Part shown: positions 9,191-22,093 of the stretch, piece after piece
Layout of the letters: each line of letters opens with the position of its first letter
How positions within the stretch are numbered: position 1 is the first letter of the stretch
The notes under the pieces: model-generated
What the model was told of the DNA's origin: nothing
The model's database searches: none
What the model saw: only the letters and a program-made list of their open reading frames with translations
Program-made: the position numbers and the translations under genes
NCBI RefSeq assembly: GCF_047495875.1
Contig: NC_092460.1
Span: 42,078,073-42,142,072 of the forward strand
DNA length: 64,000 nt
Reading direction: 5' to 3'
Source: Pithys albifrons albifrons
Lineage: Eukaryota; Chordata; Aves; Passeriformes; Thamnophilidae

Positions 9191-12100
9191 TCCTGTCTGT
9201 CAGAAATCAAGAGTTTCACGTGTTAGAAGAGCAAAGGTGCACTTTGCGATAAGAGCTTCGCGTACGTAACAACTGTGTTTTTCACCAAGAAAGAAAGCTC
9301 CAGACCTGCATTCTCGAATGCATATGATTCACTTATCAAAGCCATAAGAAATGTGTGTCCTTATGCCTTCTGTCTTGCAAGAATCAACTGTTTCTCTTGT
9401 TATCAACGAAAAGTTGCACTTTGCGAGATGAGCTTCCCCTAAGGAACAAAGTTGCTTTTCACCGAGAAAGAAAGCTCCAGACCTGCATTCTCGAATGCAT
9501 ATGATTCACTTATCAAAGCCATAAAAAATATATGTCCTTATGCATTCTGTCTTGCAAGAATCAGCTGATTCTCTTGATAGCAACGAAAAGTTGCGCTTTG
9601 CGAGATGAGCTTCCCCTAAGGAACATGGTTGCTTTTCACCGAGAAAGAAAGATCCAGTCCTGGATTCTCAGATGCATATGAGAATCTTTCTAAAGCCATA
9701 AGAAATATGTGTCCTGATACATTCTTTCTGGCAGGAATCGACTGTTTCACTTGTTAGCAGAAAAATGCTACTCTTTGCGAGCTGAACTTCCCCTAAGGAA
9801 TAACTGTGCTTTCCATCCAGAAAGAGAGCTCCAGTCCTGGATTCTCTAATGCATGTGATTCACTAACAAGAGCCATAAGAATACTGTGTCCTGATGCCTT
9901 CTGTCTGATAGGAATCGACTCTTTCACTTAGCAAATCAAAGTTGCACTTTGCTCGTTGACCTTCCCCTAAGGAACAACAGTGCTTTGCACAGTGAAAGCA
10001 AGCTCCAGCTCTGGAGTTTTAGATGCATATGATTTACTTTCCAAAACCATAAGAAATATGTGCCCTGATGTCTCCTGTCTGTCAGAAATCAAGAGTTTCA
10101 CGTGTTAGAAGAGCAAAGGTGCACTTTGCGATAAGAGCTTCCCGTACGTAACAACTGTGTTTTTCACCAAGAAAGAAAGCTCCAGACCTGCATTCTCGAA
10201 TGCATATGATTCACTTATCAAAGCCATAAGAAATGTGTGTCCTTATGCCTTCTGTCTTGCAAGAATCAACTGTTTCTCTTGTTATCAACGAAAAGTTGCA
10301 CTTTGCGAGATGAGCTTCCCCTAAGGAACAAAGTTGCTTTTCACCGAGAAAGAAAGCTCCAGACCTGCATTCTCGAATGCATATGATTCACTTATCAAAG
10401 CCATAAAAAATATATGTCCTTATGCATTCTGTCTTGCACGAATCAGCTGATTCTCTTGATAGCAACGAAAAGTTGCGCTTTGCGAGATGAGCTTCCCCTA
10501 AGGAACATGGTTGCTTTTCACCGAGAAAGAAAGATCCAGTCCTGGATTCTCAGATGCATATGAGAATCTTTCTAAAGCCATAAGAAATATGTGTCCTGAT
10601 ACATTCTTTCTGGCAGGAATCGACTGTTTCACTTGTTAGCAGAAAAATGCTACTCTTTGCGAGCTGAACTTCCCCTAAGGAATAACTGTGCTTTCCATCC
10701 AGAAAGAGAGCTCCAGTCCTGGATTCTCTAATGCATGCGATTCACTAACAAGAGCCATAAGAATACTGTGTCCTGATGCCTTCTGTCTGACAGGAATCGA
10801 CTGTTTCACTTGTTAGCAAAGCAAAGTTGCACTTTGCTCGTTGAGCTTCCCCTAAGGAACAACAGTGCTTTGCATCCAGAAAGAGAGCTCCAGTCCTGGA
10901 TTCTCTGATGCATGTGATTCACTAACCAGAGCCATAAGAATACTGTGTCCTGATGCCTTCTGTCTGACAGGAATCGACTGTTTCACTTGTTAGCAAAGCA
11001 GAGTTGCACTTTGCTATTGAGCTTCCCGTAAAGAAACAACAGTGCTTTGCACCATGAAAGCAAGCTCCAGCCCTGGAGTTTTAGATGCATATGATTTACT
11101 TTCCAAAACCATAAGAAATATGTGCCCTGATGTCTCCTGTCTGTCAGAAATCAAGAGTTTCACGTGTTAGAAGAGCAAAGGTGCACTTTGCGATAAGAGC
11201 TTCCCCTACGTAACAACTGTGTTTTTCACCAAGAAAGAAAGCTCCAGACCTGCATTCTCGAATGCATATGATTCACTTATCAAAGCCATAAGAAATATGT
11301 GTCCTTATGCCTTCTGTCTTGCAAGAATCAACTGTTTCTCTTGTTATCAACGAAAAGTTGCACTTTGCGAGATGAGCTTCCCCTAAGGAACAAAGTTGTT
11401 TTTCACGGAGAAAGAAAGATCCAGGCCTGGATTCTCAGATGCATATTATTCACTTATCAAAGCCATAAGAAATGTGTGTCCTTATGCCTTCTGTCTTACA
11501 AGAATCAGCTGTTTCTCTTGTTAGCAACGAAAAGTTGCACTTTGCGAGATGAGCTTCCCCTAAGGACCAACGCTGTTTCTCACCGAGAAAGAAAGATCCA
11601 GTCCTGGATTCACAGATGGATATGAGAATCTTTCTAACGCCATAAGAAATGTGTGTCCTGATACATTCTTTCTGTCAGGAATCGACTGTTTCACTTGTTA
11701 GCAGAAAAATGCTACTCTTTGCGAGCTGAACTTCCCGTATGGAACAACAGTGCTTTGCATCCAGAATGAGAGCTCCAGTCCTGGATTCTCTGATGCATGT
11801 GATTCACTAGCCAGAGCCATAACAATACTGTGTCCTGATGCTTTCTGTCTGACAGGAATCGACTGTTTCACTTGTTAGCAAAGCAAAGTTGCACTTTGCT
11901 CGTTGAGCTTCCCCTAAAGAACAATTGTGCTTTTCACCGTGAAAGCAAGCTCCAGCCCTGGAGTTTTAGATGCATATGATTTACTTTCCAAAACCATAAC
12001 AAATATATGCCCTGATGTCTCCTGTCCGTCAGAAATCCAGAGTTCACGTGTTAGAAGAGCAAAGGTGCACTTTGCGATAGGAGCTTCCCGTACGTAACAA

Positions 12101-12903
12101 CTGTGTTTTTCACCAAGAAAGAAAGCTCCAGACCTGCATTCTCGAATGCATATGATTCACTTATCGAAGCCATAAGAAATGTGTGTCCTTATGCTTTCTG
12201 TCTTGCAAGAATCAGCTGTTTCTCTTGTTAGCAACGAAAAGTTGTACTTTGCGAGATGAGCTTCCCTTAAGGAACAAAGTTGTTTTTCACGGAGAAAGAA
12301 AGATCCAGGCCTGGATTCTCAGATGCATATTATTCACTTATCAAAGCCATAAGAAATGTGTGTCCTTATGCCTTCTGTCTTACAAGAATCAGCTGTTTCT
12401 CTTGTTAGCAACGAAAAGTTGCACTTTGCGAGATGAGCTTCCCCTAAGGACCAACGCTGTTTCTCACCGAGAAAGAAAGATCCAATCCTGGATTCTCAGA
12501 TGTATATGAGAATCTTTCTAAAGCCATAAGAAATATGTGTCCTGATACATTCTTTCTGGCAGGAATCGACTGTTTCACTTGTTAGCAGAAAAATGCTACT
12601 CTTTGCGAGCTGAACTTCCCCTAAAGAACGAATGCGCTTTGCATCCAGAAGGAGGGCTCCAGTCCTGGATTCTCTGATGCATGTGATTCACTAACCAGAG
12701 CCATAAGAATACTGTGTCCTGATGCCTTCTGTCTGACAGGAATCGACTGTTTCACTTGTTAGCAAAGCAGAGTTGCACTTTGCTATTGAGCTTCCCGTAA
12801 AGAAACAACAGTGCTTTGCACCATGAAAGCAAGCTCCAGCCCTGGAGTTTTAGATGCATATGATTTACTTTCCAAAACCATAAGAAATATGTGCCCTGAT
12901 GTC
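9191..12903 (+). repeat. Block c, copy 1 (21 monomers)
   Basis: Units start at 9191 (one 882-bp pentamer only), 10073 (hexamer), 11135 (U4) and 12020 (U5). Block-c markers are C at 10439 (TTGCACGAATC) and, in U4, GGACCAACGCTG together with CTAACGCCATAAG near 11635. Compared with blocks a and b it lacks one pentamer. Confidence 0.95.
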
Positions 12904-15900
12904 TCCTGTCTGTCAGAAATCAAGAGTTTCACGTGTTAGAAGAGCAAAGGTGCACTTTGCGATAAGAGCTTCGCGTACGTAACAACTGTGTTTTTCACCA
13001 AGAAAGAAAGCTCCAGACCTGCATTCTCGAATGCATATGATTCACTTATCAAAGCCATAAGAAATGTGTGTCCTTATGCCTTCTGTCTTGCAAGAATCAA
13101 CTGTTTCTCTTGTTATCAACGAAAAGTTGCACTTTGCGAGATGAGCTTCCCCTAAGGAACAAAGTTGCTTTTCACCGAGAAAGAAAGCTCCAGACCTGCA
13201 TTCTCGAATGCATATGATTCACTTATCAAAGCCATAAAAAATATATGTCCTTATGCATTCTGTCTTGCAAGAATCAGCTGATTCTCTTGATAGCAACGAA
13301 AAGTTGCGCTTTGCGAGATGAGCTTCCCCTAAGGAACATGGTTGCTTTTCACCGAGAAAGAAAGATCCAGTCCTGGATTCTCAGATGCATATGAGAATCT
13401 TTCTAAAGCCATAAGAAATATGTGTCCTGATACATTCTTTCTGGCAGGAATCGACTGTTTCACTTGTTAGCAGAAAAATGCTACTCTTTGCGAGCTGAAC
13501 TTCCCCTAAGGAATAACTGTACTTTCCATCCAGAAAGAGAGCTCCAGTCCTGGATTCTCTAATGCATGTGATTCACTAACAAGAGCCATAAGAATACTGT
13601 GTCCTGATGCCTTCTGTCTGATAGGAATCGACTCTTTCACTTAGCAAATCAAAGTTGCACTTTGCTCGTTGACCTTCCCCTAAGGAACAACAGTGCTTTG
13701 CACAGTGAAAGCAAGCTCCAGCTCTGGAGTTTTAGATGCATATGATTTACTTTCCAAAACCATAAGAAATATGTGCCCTGATGTCTCCTGTCTGTCAGAA
13801 ATCAAGAGTTTCACGTGTTAGAAGAGCAAAGGTGCACTTTGCGATAAGAGCTTCGCGTACGTAACAACTGTGTTTTTCACCAAGAAAGAAAGCTCCAGAC
13901 CTGCATTCTCGAATGCATATGATTCACTTATCAAAGCCATAAGAAATGTGTGTCCTTATGCCTTCTGTCTTGCAAGAATCAACTGTTTCTCTTGTTATCA
14001 ACGAAAAGTTGCACTTTGCGAGATGAGCTTCCCCTAAGGAACAAAGTTGCTTTTCACCGAGAAAGAAAGCTCCAGACCTGCATTCTCGAATGCATATGAT
14101 TCACTTATCAAAGCCATAAAAAATATATGTCCTTATGCATTCTGTCTTGCAAGAATCAGCTGATTCTCTTGATAGCAACGAAAAGTTGCGCTTTGCGAGA
14201 TGAGCTTCCCCTAAGGAACATGGTTGCTTTTCACCGAGAAAGAAAGATCCAGTCCTGGATTCTCAGATGCATATGAGAATCTTTCTAAAGCCATAAGAAA
14301 TATGTGTCCTGATACATTCTTTCTGGCAGGAATCGACTGTTTCACTTGTTAGCAGAAAAATGCTACTCTTTGCGAGCTGAACTTCCCCTAAGGAATAACT
14401 GTGCTTTCCATCCAGAAAGAGAGCTTTAGTCCTGGATTCTCTAATGCATGTGATTCACTAACAAGAGCCATAAGAATACTGTGTCCTGATGCCTTCTGTC
14501 TGATAGGAATCGACTCTTTCACTTAGCAAATCAAAGTTGCACTTTGCTCGTTGACCTTCCCCTAAGGAACAACAGTGCTTTGCACAGTGAAAGCAAGCTC
14601 CAGCTCTGGAGTTTTAGATGCATATGATTTACTTTCCAAAACCATAAGAAATATGTGCCCTGATGTCTCCTGTCTGTCAGAAATCAAGAGTTTCACATGT
14701 TAGAAGAGCAAAGGTGCACTTTGCGATAAGAGCTTCGCGTACGTAACAACTGTGTTTTTCACCAAGAAAGAAAGCTCCAGACCTGCATTCTCGAATGCAT
14801 ATGATTCACTTATCAAAGCCATAAGAAATGTGTGTCCTTATGCCTTCTGTCTTGCAAGAATCAACTGTTTCTCTTGTTATCAACGAAAAGTTGCACTTTG
14901 CGAGATGAGCTTCCCCTAAGGAACAAAGTTGCTTTTCACCGAGAAAGAAAGCTCCAGACCTGCATTCTCGAATGCATATGATTCACTTATCAAAGCCATA
15001 AAAAATATATGTCCTTATGCATTCTGTCTTGCAAGAATCAGCTGATTCTCTTGATAGCAACGAAAAGTTGCGCTTTGCGAGATGAGCTTCCCCTAAGGAA
15101 CATGGTTGCTTTTCACCGAGAAAGAAAGATCCAGTCCTGGATTCTCAGATGCATATGAGAATCTTTCTAAAGCCATAAGAAATATGTGTCCTGATACATT
15201 CTTTCTGGCAGGAATCGACTGTTTCACTTGTTAGCAGAAAAATGCTACTCTTTGCGAGCTGAACTTCCCCTAAGGAATAACTGTGCTTTCCATCCAGAAA
15301 GAGAGCTCCAGTCCTGGATTCTCTAATGCATGCGATTCACTAACAAGAGCCATAAGAATACTGTGTCCTGATGCCTTCTGTCTGACAGGAATCGACTGTT
15401 TCACTTGTTAGCAAAGCAAAGTTGCACTTTGCTCGTTGAGCTTCCCCTAAGGAACAACAGTGCTTTGCATCCAGAAAGAGAGCTCCAGTCCTGGATTCTC
15501 TGATGCATGTGATTCACTAACCAGAGCCATAAGAATACTGTGTCCTGATGCCTTCTGTCTGACAGGAATCGACTGTTTCACTTGTTAGCAAAGCAGAGTT
15601 GCACTTTGCTATTGAGCTTCCCGTAAAGAAACAACAGTGCTTTGCATCATGAAAGCAAGCTCCAGCCCTGGAGTTTTAGATGCATATGATTTACTTTCCA
15701 AAACCATAAGAAATATGTGCCCTGATGTCTCCTGTCTGTCAGAAATCAAGAGTTTCACGTGTTAGAAGAGCAAAGGTGCACTTTGCGATAAGAGCTTCCC
15801 CTACGTAACAACTGTGTTTTTCACCAAGAAAGAAAGCTCCAGACCTGCATTCTCGAATGCATATGATTCACTTATCAAAGCCATAAGAAATATGTGTCCT

Positions 15901-17498
15901 TATGCCTTCTGTCTTGCAAGAATCAACTGTTTCTCTTGTTATCAACGAAAAGTTGCACTTTGCGAGATGAGCTTCCCCTAAGGAACAAAGTTGTTTTTCA
16001 CGGAGAAAGAAAGATCCAGGCCTGGATTCTCAGATGCATATTATTCACTTATCAAAGCCATAAGAAATGTGTGTCCTTATGCCTTCTGTCTTACAAGAAT
16101 CAGCTGTTTCTCTTGTTAGCAACGAAAAGTTGCACTTTGCGAGATGAGCTTCCCCTAAGGAACAACGCTGTTTCTCACCGAGAAAGAAAGATCCAGTCCT
16201 GGATTCACAGATGGATATGAGAATCTTTCTAAAGCCATAAGAAATGTGTGTCCTGATACATTCTTTCTGTCAGGAATCGACTGTTTCACTTGTTAGCAGA
16301 AAAATGCTACTCTTTGCGAGCTGAACTTCCCGTATGGAACAACAGTGCTTTGCATCCAGAATGAGAGCTCCAGTCCTGGATTCTCTGATGCATGTGATTC
16401 ACTAGCCAGAGCCATAACAATACTGTGTCCTGATGCTTTCTGTCTGACAGGAATCGACTGTTTCACTTGTTAGCAAAGCAAAGTTGCACTTTGCTCGTTG
16501 AGCTTCCCCTAAAGAACAATTGTGCTTTTCACCGTGAAAGCAAGCTCCAGCCCTGGAGTTTTAGATGCATATGATTTACTTTCCAAAACCATAACAAATA
16601 TATGCCCTGATGTCTCCTGTCCGTCAGAAATCCAGAGTTCACGTGTTAGAAGAGCAAAGGTGCACTTTGCGATAGGAGCTTCCCGTACGTAACAACTGTG
16701 TTTCTCACCAAGAAAGAAAGCTCCAGACCTGCATTCTCGAATGCATATGATTCACTTATCGAAGCCATAAGAAATGTGTGTCCTTATGCTTTCTGTCTTG
16801 CAAGAATCAGCTGTTTCTCTTGTTAGCAACGAAAAGTTGTACTTTGCGAGATGAGCTTCCCTTAAGGAACAAAGTTGTTTTTCACGGAGAAAGAAAGATC
16901 CAGGCCTGGATTCTCAGATGCATATTATTCACTTATCAAAGCCATAAGAAATGTGTGTCCTTATGCCTTCTGTCTTACAAGAATCAGCTGTTTCTCTTGT
17001 TAGCAACGAAAAGTTGCACTTTGCGAGATGAGCTTCCCCTAAGGACCAACGCTGTTTCTCACCGAGAAAGAAAGATCCAATCCTGGATTCTCAGATGTAT
17101 ATGAGAATCTTTCTAAAGCCATAAGAAATATGTGTCCTGATACATTCTTTCTGTCAGGAATCGACTGTTTCACTTGTTAGCAGAAAAATGCTACTCTTTG
17201 CGAGCTGAACTTCCCCTAAAGAACGAATGCGCTTTGCATCCAGAAGGAGGGCTCCAGTCCTGGATTCTCTGATGCATGTGATTCACTAACCAGAGCCATA
17301 AGAATACTGTGTCCTGATGCCTTCTGTCTGACAGGAATCGACTGTTTCACTTGTTAGCAAAGCAGAGTTGCACTTTGCTATTGAGCTTCCCGTAAAGAAA
17401 CAACAGTGCTTTGCACCATGAAAGCAAGCTCCAGCCCTGGAGTTTTAGATGCATATGATTTACTTTCCAAAACCATAAGAAATATGTGCCCTGATGTC
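12904..17498 (+). repeat. Block a, copy 2
   Basis: Units start at 12904, 13786, 14668 (hexamer), 15730 (U4) and 16615 (U5). It carries the three variants shared only with copy 1 (A at 13521, A at 14697, T at 15647). TTTCTCACC in U5 near 16702 confirms type a. Confidence 0.95.
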
Positions 17499-20400
17499 TC
17501 CTGTCTGTCAGAAATCAAGAGTTTCACGTGTTAGAAGAGCAAAGGTGCACTTTGCGATAAGAGCTTCGCGTACGTAACAACTGTGTTTTTCACCAAGAAA
17601 GAAAGCTCCAGACCTGCATTCTCGAATGCATATGATTCACTTATCAAAGCCATAAGAAATGTGTGTCCTTATGCCTTCTGTCTTGCAAGAATCAACTGTT
17701 TCTCTTGTTATCAACGAAAAGTTGCACTTTGCGAGATGAGCTTCCCCTAAGGAACAAAGTTGCTTTTCACCGAGAAAGAAAGCTCCAGACCTGCATTCTC
17801 GAATGCATATGATTCACTTATCAAAGCCATAAAAAATATATGTCCTTATGCATTCTGTCTTGCAAGAATCAGCTGATTCTCTTGATAGCAACGAAAAGTT
17901 GCGCTTTGCGAGATGAGCTTCCCCTAAGGAACATGGTTGCTTTTCACCGAGAAAGAAAGATCCAGTCCTGGATTCTCAGATGCATATGAGAATCTTTCTA
18001 AAGCCATAAGAAATATGTGTCCTGATACATTCTTTCTGGCAGGAATCGACTGTTTCACTTGTTAGCAGAAAAATGCTACTCTTTGCGAGCTGAACTTCCC
18101 CTAAGGAATAACTGTGCTTTCCATCCAGAAAGAGAGCTCCAGTCCTGGATTCTCTAATGCATGTGATTCACTAACAAGAGCCATAAGAATACTGTGTCCT
18201 GATGCCTTCTGTCTGATAGGAATCGACTCTTTCACTTAGCAAATCAAAGTTGCACTTTGCTCGTTGACCTTCCCCTAAGGAACAACAGTGCTTTGCACAG
18301 TGAAAGCAAGCTCCAGCTCTGGAGTTTTAGATGCATATGATTTACTTTCCAAAACCATAAGAAATATGTGCCCTGATGTCTCCTGTCTGTCAGAAATCAA
18401 GAGTTTCACGTGTTAGAAGAGCAAAGGTGCACTTTGCGATAAGAGCTTCCCGTACGTAACAACTGTGTTTTTCACCAAGAAAGAAAGCTCCAGACCTGCA
18501 TTCTCGAATGCATATGATTCACTTATCAAAGCCATAAGAAATGTGTGTCCTTATGCCTTCTGTCTTGCAAGAATCAACTGTTTCTCTTGTTATCAACGAA
18601 AAGTTGCACTTTGCGAGATGAGCTTCCCCTAAGGAACAAAGTTGCTTTTCACCGAGAAAGAAAGCTCCAGACCTGCATTCTCGAATGCATATGATTCACT
18701 TATCAAAGCCATAAAAAATATATGTCCTTATGCATTCTGTCTTGCAAGAATCAGCCGATTCTCTTGATAGCAACGAAAAGTTGCGCTTTGCGAGATGAGC
18801 TTCCCCTAAGGAACATGGTTGCTTTTCACCGAGAAAGAAAGATCCAGTCCTGGATTCTCAGATGCATATGAGAATCTTTCTAAAGCCATAAGAAATATGT
18901 GTCCTGATACATTCTTTCTGGCAGGAATCGACTGTTTCACTTGTTAGCAGAAAAATGCTACTCTTTGCGAGCTGAACTTCCCCTAAGGAATAACTGTGCT
19001 TTCCATCCAGAAAGAGAGCTTTAGTCCTGGATTCTCTAATGCATGTGATTCACTAACAAGAGCCATAAGAATACTGTGTCCTGATGCCTTCTGTCTGATA
19101 GGAATCGACTCTTTCACTTAGCAAATCAAAGTTGCACTTTGCTCGTTGACCTTCCCCTAAGGAACAACAGTGCTTTGCACAGTGAAAGCAAGCTCCAGCT
19201 CTGGAGTTTTAGATGCATATGATTTACTTTCCAAAACCATAAGAAATATGTGCCCTGATGTCTCCTGTCTGTCAGAAATCAAGAGTTTCACGTGTTAGAA
19301 GAGCAAAGGTGCACTTTGCGATAAGAGCTTCCCGTACGTAACAACTGTGTTTTTCACCAAGAAAGAAAGCTCCAGACCTGCATTCTCGAATGCATATGAT
19401 TCACTTATCAAAGCCATAAGAAATGTGTGTCCTTATGCCTTCTGTCTTGCAAGAATCAACTGTTTCTCTTGTTATCAACGAAAAGTTGCACTTTGCGAGA
19501 TGAGCTTCCCCTAAGGAACAAAGTTGCTTTTCACCGAGAAAGAAAGCTCCAGACCTGCATTCTCGAATGCATATGATTCACTTATCAAAGCCATAAAAAA
19601 TATATGTCCTTATGCATTCTGTCTTGCAAGAATCAGCTGATTCTCTTGATAGCAACGAAAAGTTGCGCTTTGCGAGATGAGCTTCCCCTAAGGAACATGG
19701 TTGCTTTTCACCGAGAAAGAAAGATCCAGTCCTGGATTCTCAGATGCATATGAGAATCTTTCTAAAGCCATAAGAAATATGTGTCCTGATACATTCTTTC
19801 TGGCAGGAATCGACTGTTTCACTTGTTAGCAGAAAAATGCTACTCTTTGCGAGCTGAACTTCCCCTAAGGAATAACTGTGCTTTCCATCCAGAAAGAGAG
19901 CTCCAGTCCTGGATTCTCTAATGCATGCGATTCACTAACAAGAGCCATAAGAATACTGTGTCCTGATGCCTTCTGTCTGACAGGAATCGACTGTTTCACT
20001 TGTTAGCAAAGCAAAGTTGCACTTTGCTCGTTGAGCTTCCCCTAAGGAACAACAGTGCTTTGCATCCAGAAAGAGAGCTCCAGTCCTGGATTCTCTGATG
20101 CATGTGATTCACTAACCAGAGCCATAAGAATACTGTGTCCTGATGCCTTCTGTCTGACAGGAATCGACTGTTTCACTTGTTAGCAAAGCAGAGTTGCACT
20201 TTGCTATTGAGCTTCCCGTAAAGAAACAACAGTGCTTTGCACCATGAAAGCAAGCTCCAGCCCTGGAGTTTTAGATGCATATGATTTACTTTCCAAAACC
20301 ATAAGAAATATGTGCCCTGATGTCTCCTGTCTGTCAGAAATCAAGAGTTTCACGTGTTAGAAGAGCAAAGGTGCACTTTGCGATAAGAGCTTCCCCTACG

Positions 20401-22093
20401 TAACAACTGTGTTTTTCACCAAGAAAGAAAGCTCCAGACCTGCATTCTCGAATGCATATGATTCACTTATCAAAGCCATAAGAAATATGTGTCCTTATGC
20501 CTTCTGTCTTGCAAGAATCAACTGTTTCTCTTGTTATCAACGAAAAGTTGCACTTTGCGAGATGAGCTTCCCCTAAGGAACAAAGTTGTTTTTCACGGAG
20601 AAAGAAAGATCCAGGCCTGGATTCTCAGATGCATATTATTCACTTATCAAAGCCATAAGAAATGTGTGTCCTTATGCCTTCTGTCTTACATGAATCAGCT
20701 GTTTCTCTTGTTAGCAACGAAAAGTTGCACTTTGCGAGATGAGCTTCCCCTAAGGAACAACGCTGTTTCTCACCGAGAAAGAAAGATCCAGTCCTGGATT
20801 CACAGATGGATATGAGAATCTTTCTAAAGCCATAAGAAATGTGTGTCCTGATACATTCTTTCTGTCAGGAATCGACTGTTTCACTTGTTAGCAGAAAAAT
20901 GCTACTCTTTGCGAGCTGAACTTCCCGTATGGAACAACAGTGCTTTGCATCCAGAATGAGAGCTCCAGTCCTGGATTCTCTGATGCATGTGATTCACTAG
21001 CCAGAGCCATAACAATACTGTGTCCTGATGCTTTCTGTCTGACAGGAATCGACTGTTTCACTTGTTAGCAAAGCAAAGTTGCACTTTGCTCGTTGAGCTT
21101 CCCCTAAAGAACAATTGTGCTTTTCACCGTGAAAGCAAGCTCCAGCCCTGGAGTTTTAGATGCATATGATTTACTTTCCAAAACCATAACAAATATATGC
21201 CCTGATGTCTCCTGTCCGTCAGAAATCCAGAGTTCACGTGTTAGAAGAGCAAAGGTGCACTTTGCGATAGGAGCTTCCCGTACGTAACAACTGTGTTTTT
21301 CACCAAGAAAGAAAGCTCCAGACCTGCATTCTCGAATGCATATGATTCACTTATCGAAGCCATAAGAAATGTGTGTCCTTATGCTTTCTGTCTTGCAAGA
21401 ATCAGCTGTTTCTCTTGTTAGCAACGAAAAGTTGTACTTTGCGAGATGAGCTTCCCTTAAGGAACAAAGTTGTTTTTCACGGAGAAAGAAAGATCCAGGC
21501 CTGGATTCTCAGATGCATATTATTCACTTATCAAAGCCATAAGAAATGTGTGTCCTTATGCCTTCTGTCTTACAAGAATCAGCTGTTTCTCTTGTTAGCA
21601 ACGAAAAGTTGCACTTTGCGAGATGAGCTTCCCCTAAGGACCAACGCTGTTTCTCACCGAGAAAGAAAGATCCAATCCTGGATTCTCAGATGTATATGAG
21701 AATCTTTCTAAAGCCATAAGAAATATGTGTCCTGATACATTCTTTCTGGCAGGAATCGACTGTTTCACTTGTTAGCAGAAAAATGCTACTCTTTGCGAGC
21801 TGAACTTCCCCTAAAGAACGAATGCGCTTTGCATCCAGAAGGAGGGCTCCAGTCCTGGATTCTCTGATGCATGTGATTCACTAACCAGAGCCATAAGAAT
21901 ACTGTGTCCTGATGCCTTCTGTCTGACAGGAATCGACTGTTTCACTTGTTAGCAAAGCAGAGTTGCACTTTGCTATTGAGCTTCCCGTAAAGAAACAACA
22001 GTGCTTTGCACCATGAAAGCAAGCGCCAGCCCTGGAGTTTTAGATGCATATGATTTACTTTCCAAAACCATAAGAAATATGTGCCCTGATGTC
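17499..22093 (+). repeat. Block b, copy 2
   Basis: Units start at 17499, 18381, 19263 (hexamer), 20325 (U4) and 21210 (U5). Type-b markers are C at 18756, ACATGAATC near 20690 and G at 22025. Confidence 0.95.

Larger units (their letters stand above)
1..12903 (+). repeat. Higher-order repeat copy 1, 12,903 bp, 73 monomers (blocks a-b-c)
   Basis: The three blocks 4595 + 4595 + 3713 bp make one period. The next copy begins at 12904 with the same phase (TCCTGTCTGTCAG). Markers fall exactly 12,903 bp apart in copy 2: A at 618 and 13521, A at 1794 and 14697, T at 2744 and 15647, C at 5853 and 18756, G at 9122 and 22025, C at 10439 and 23342. The start point is a chosen phase, so the true boundary of the duplicated unit could lie anywhere in the cycle. 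Confidence 0.96.
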
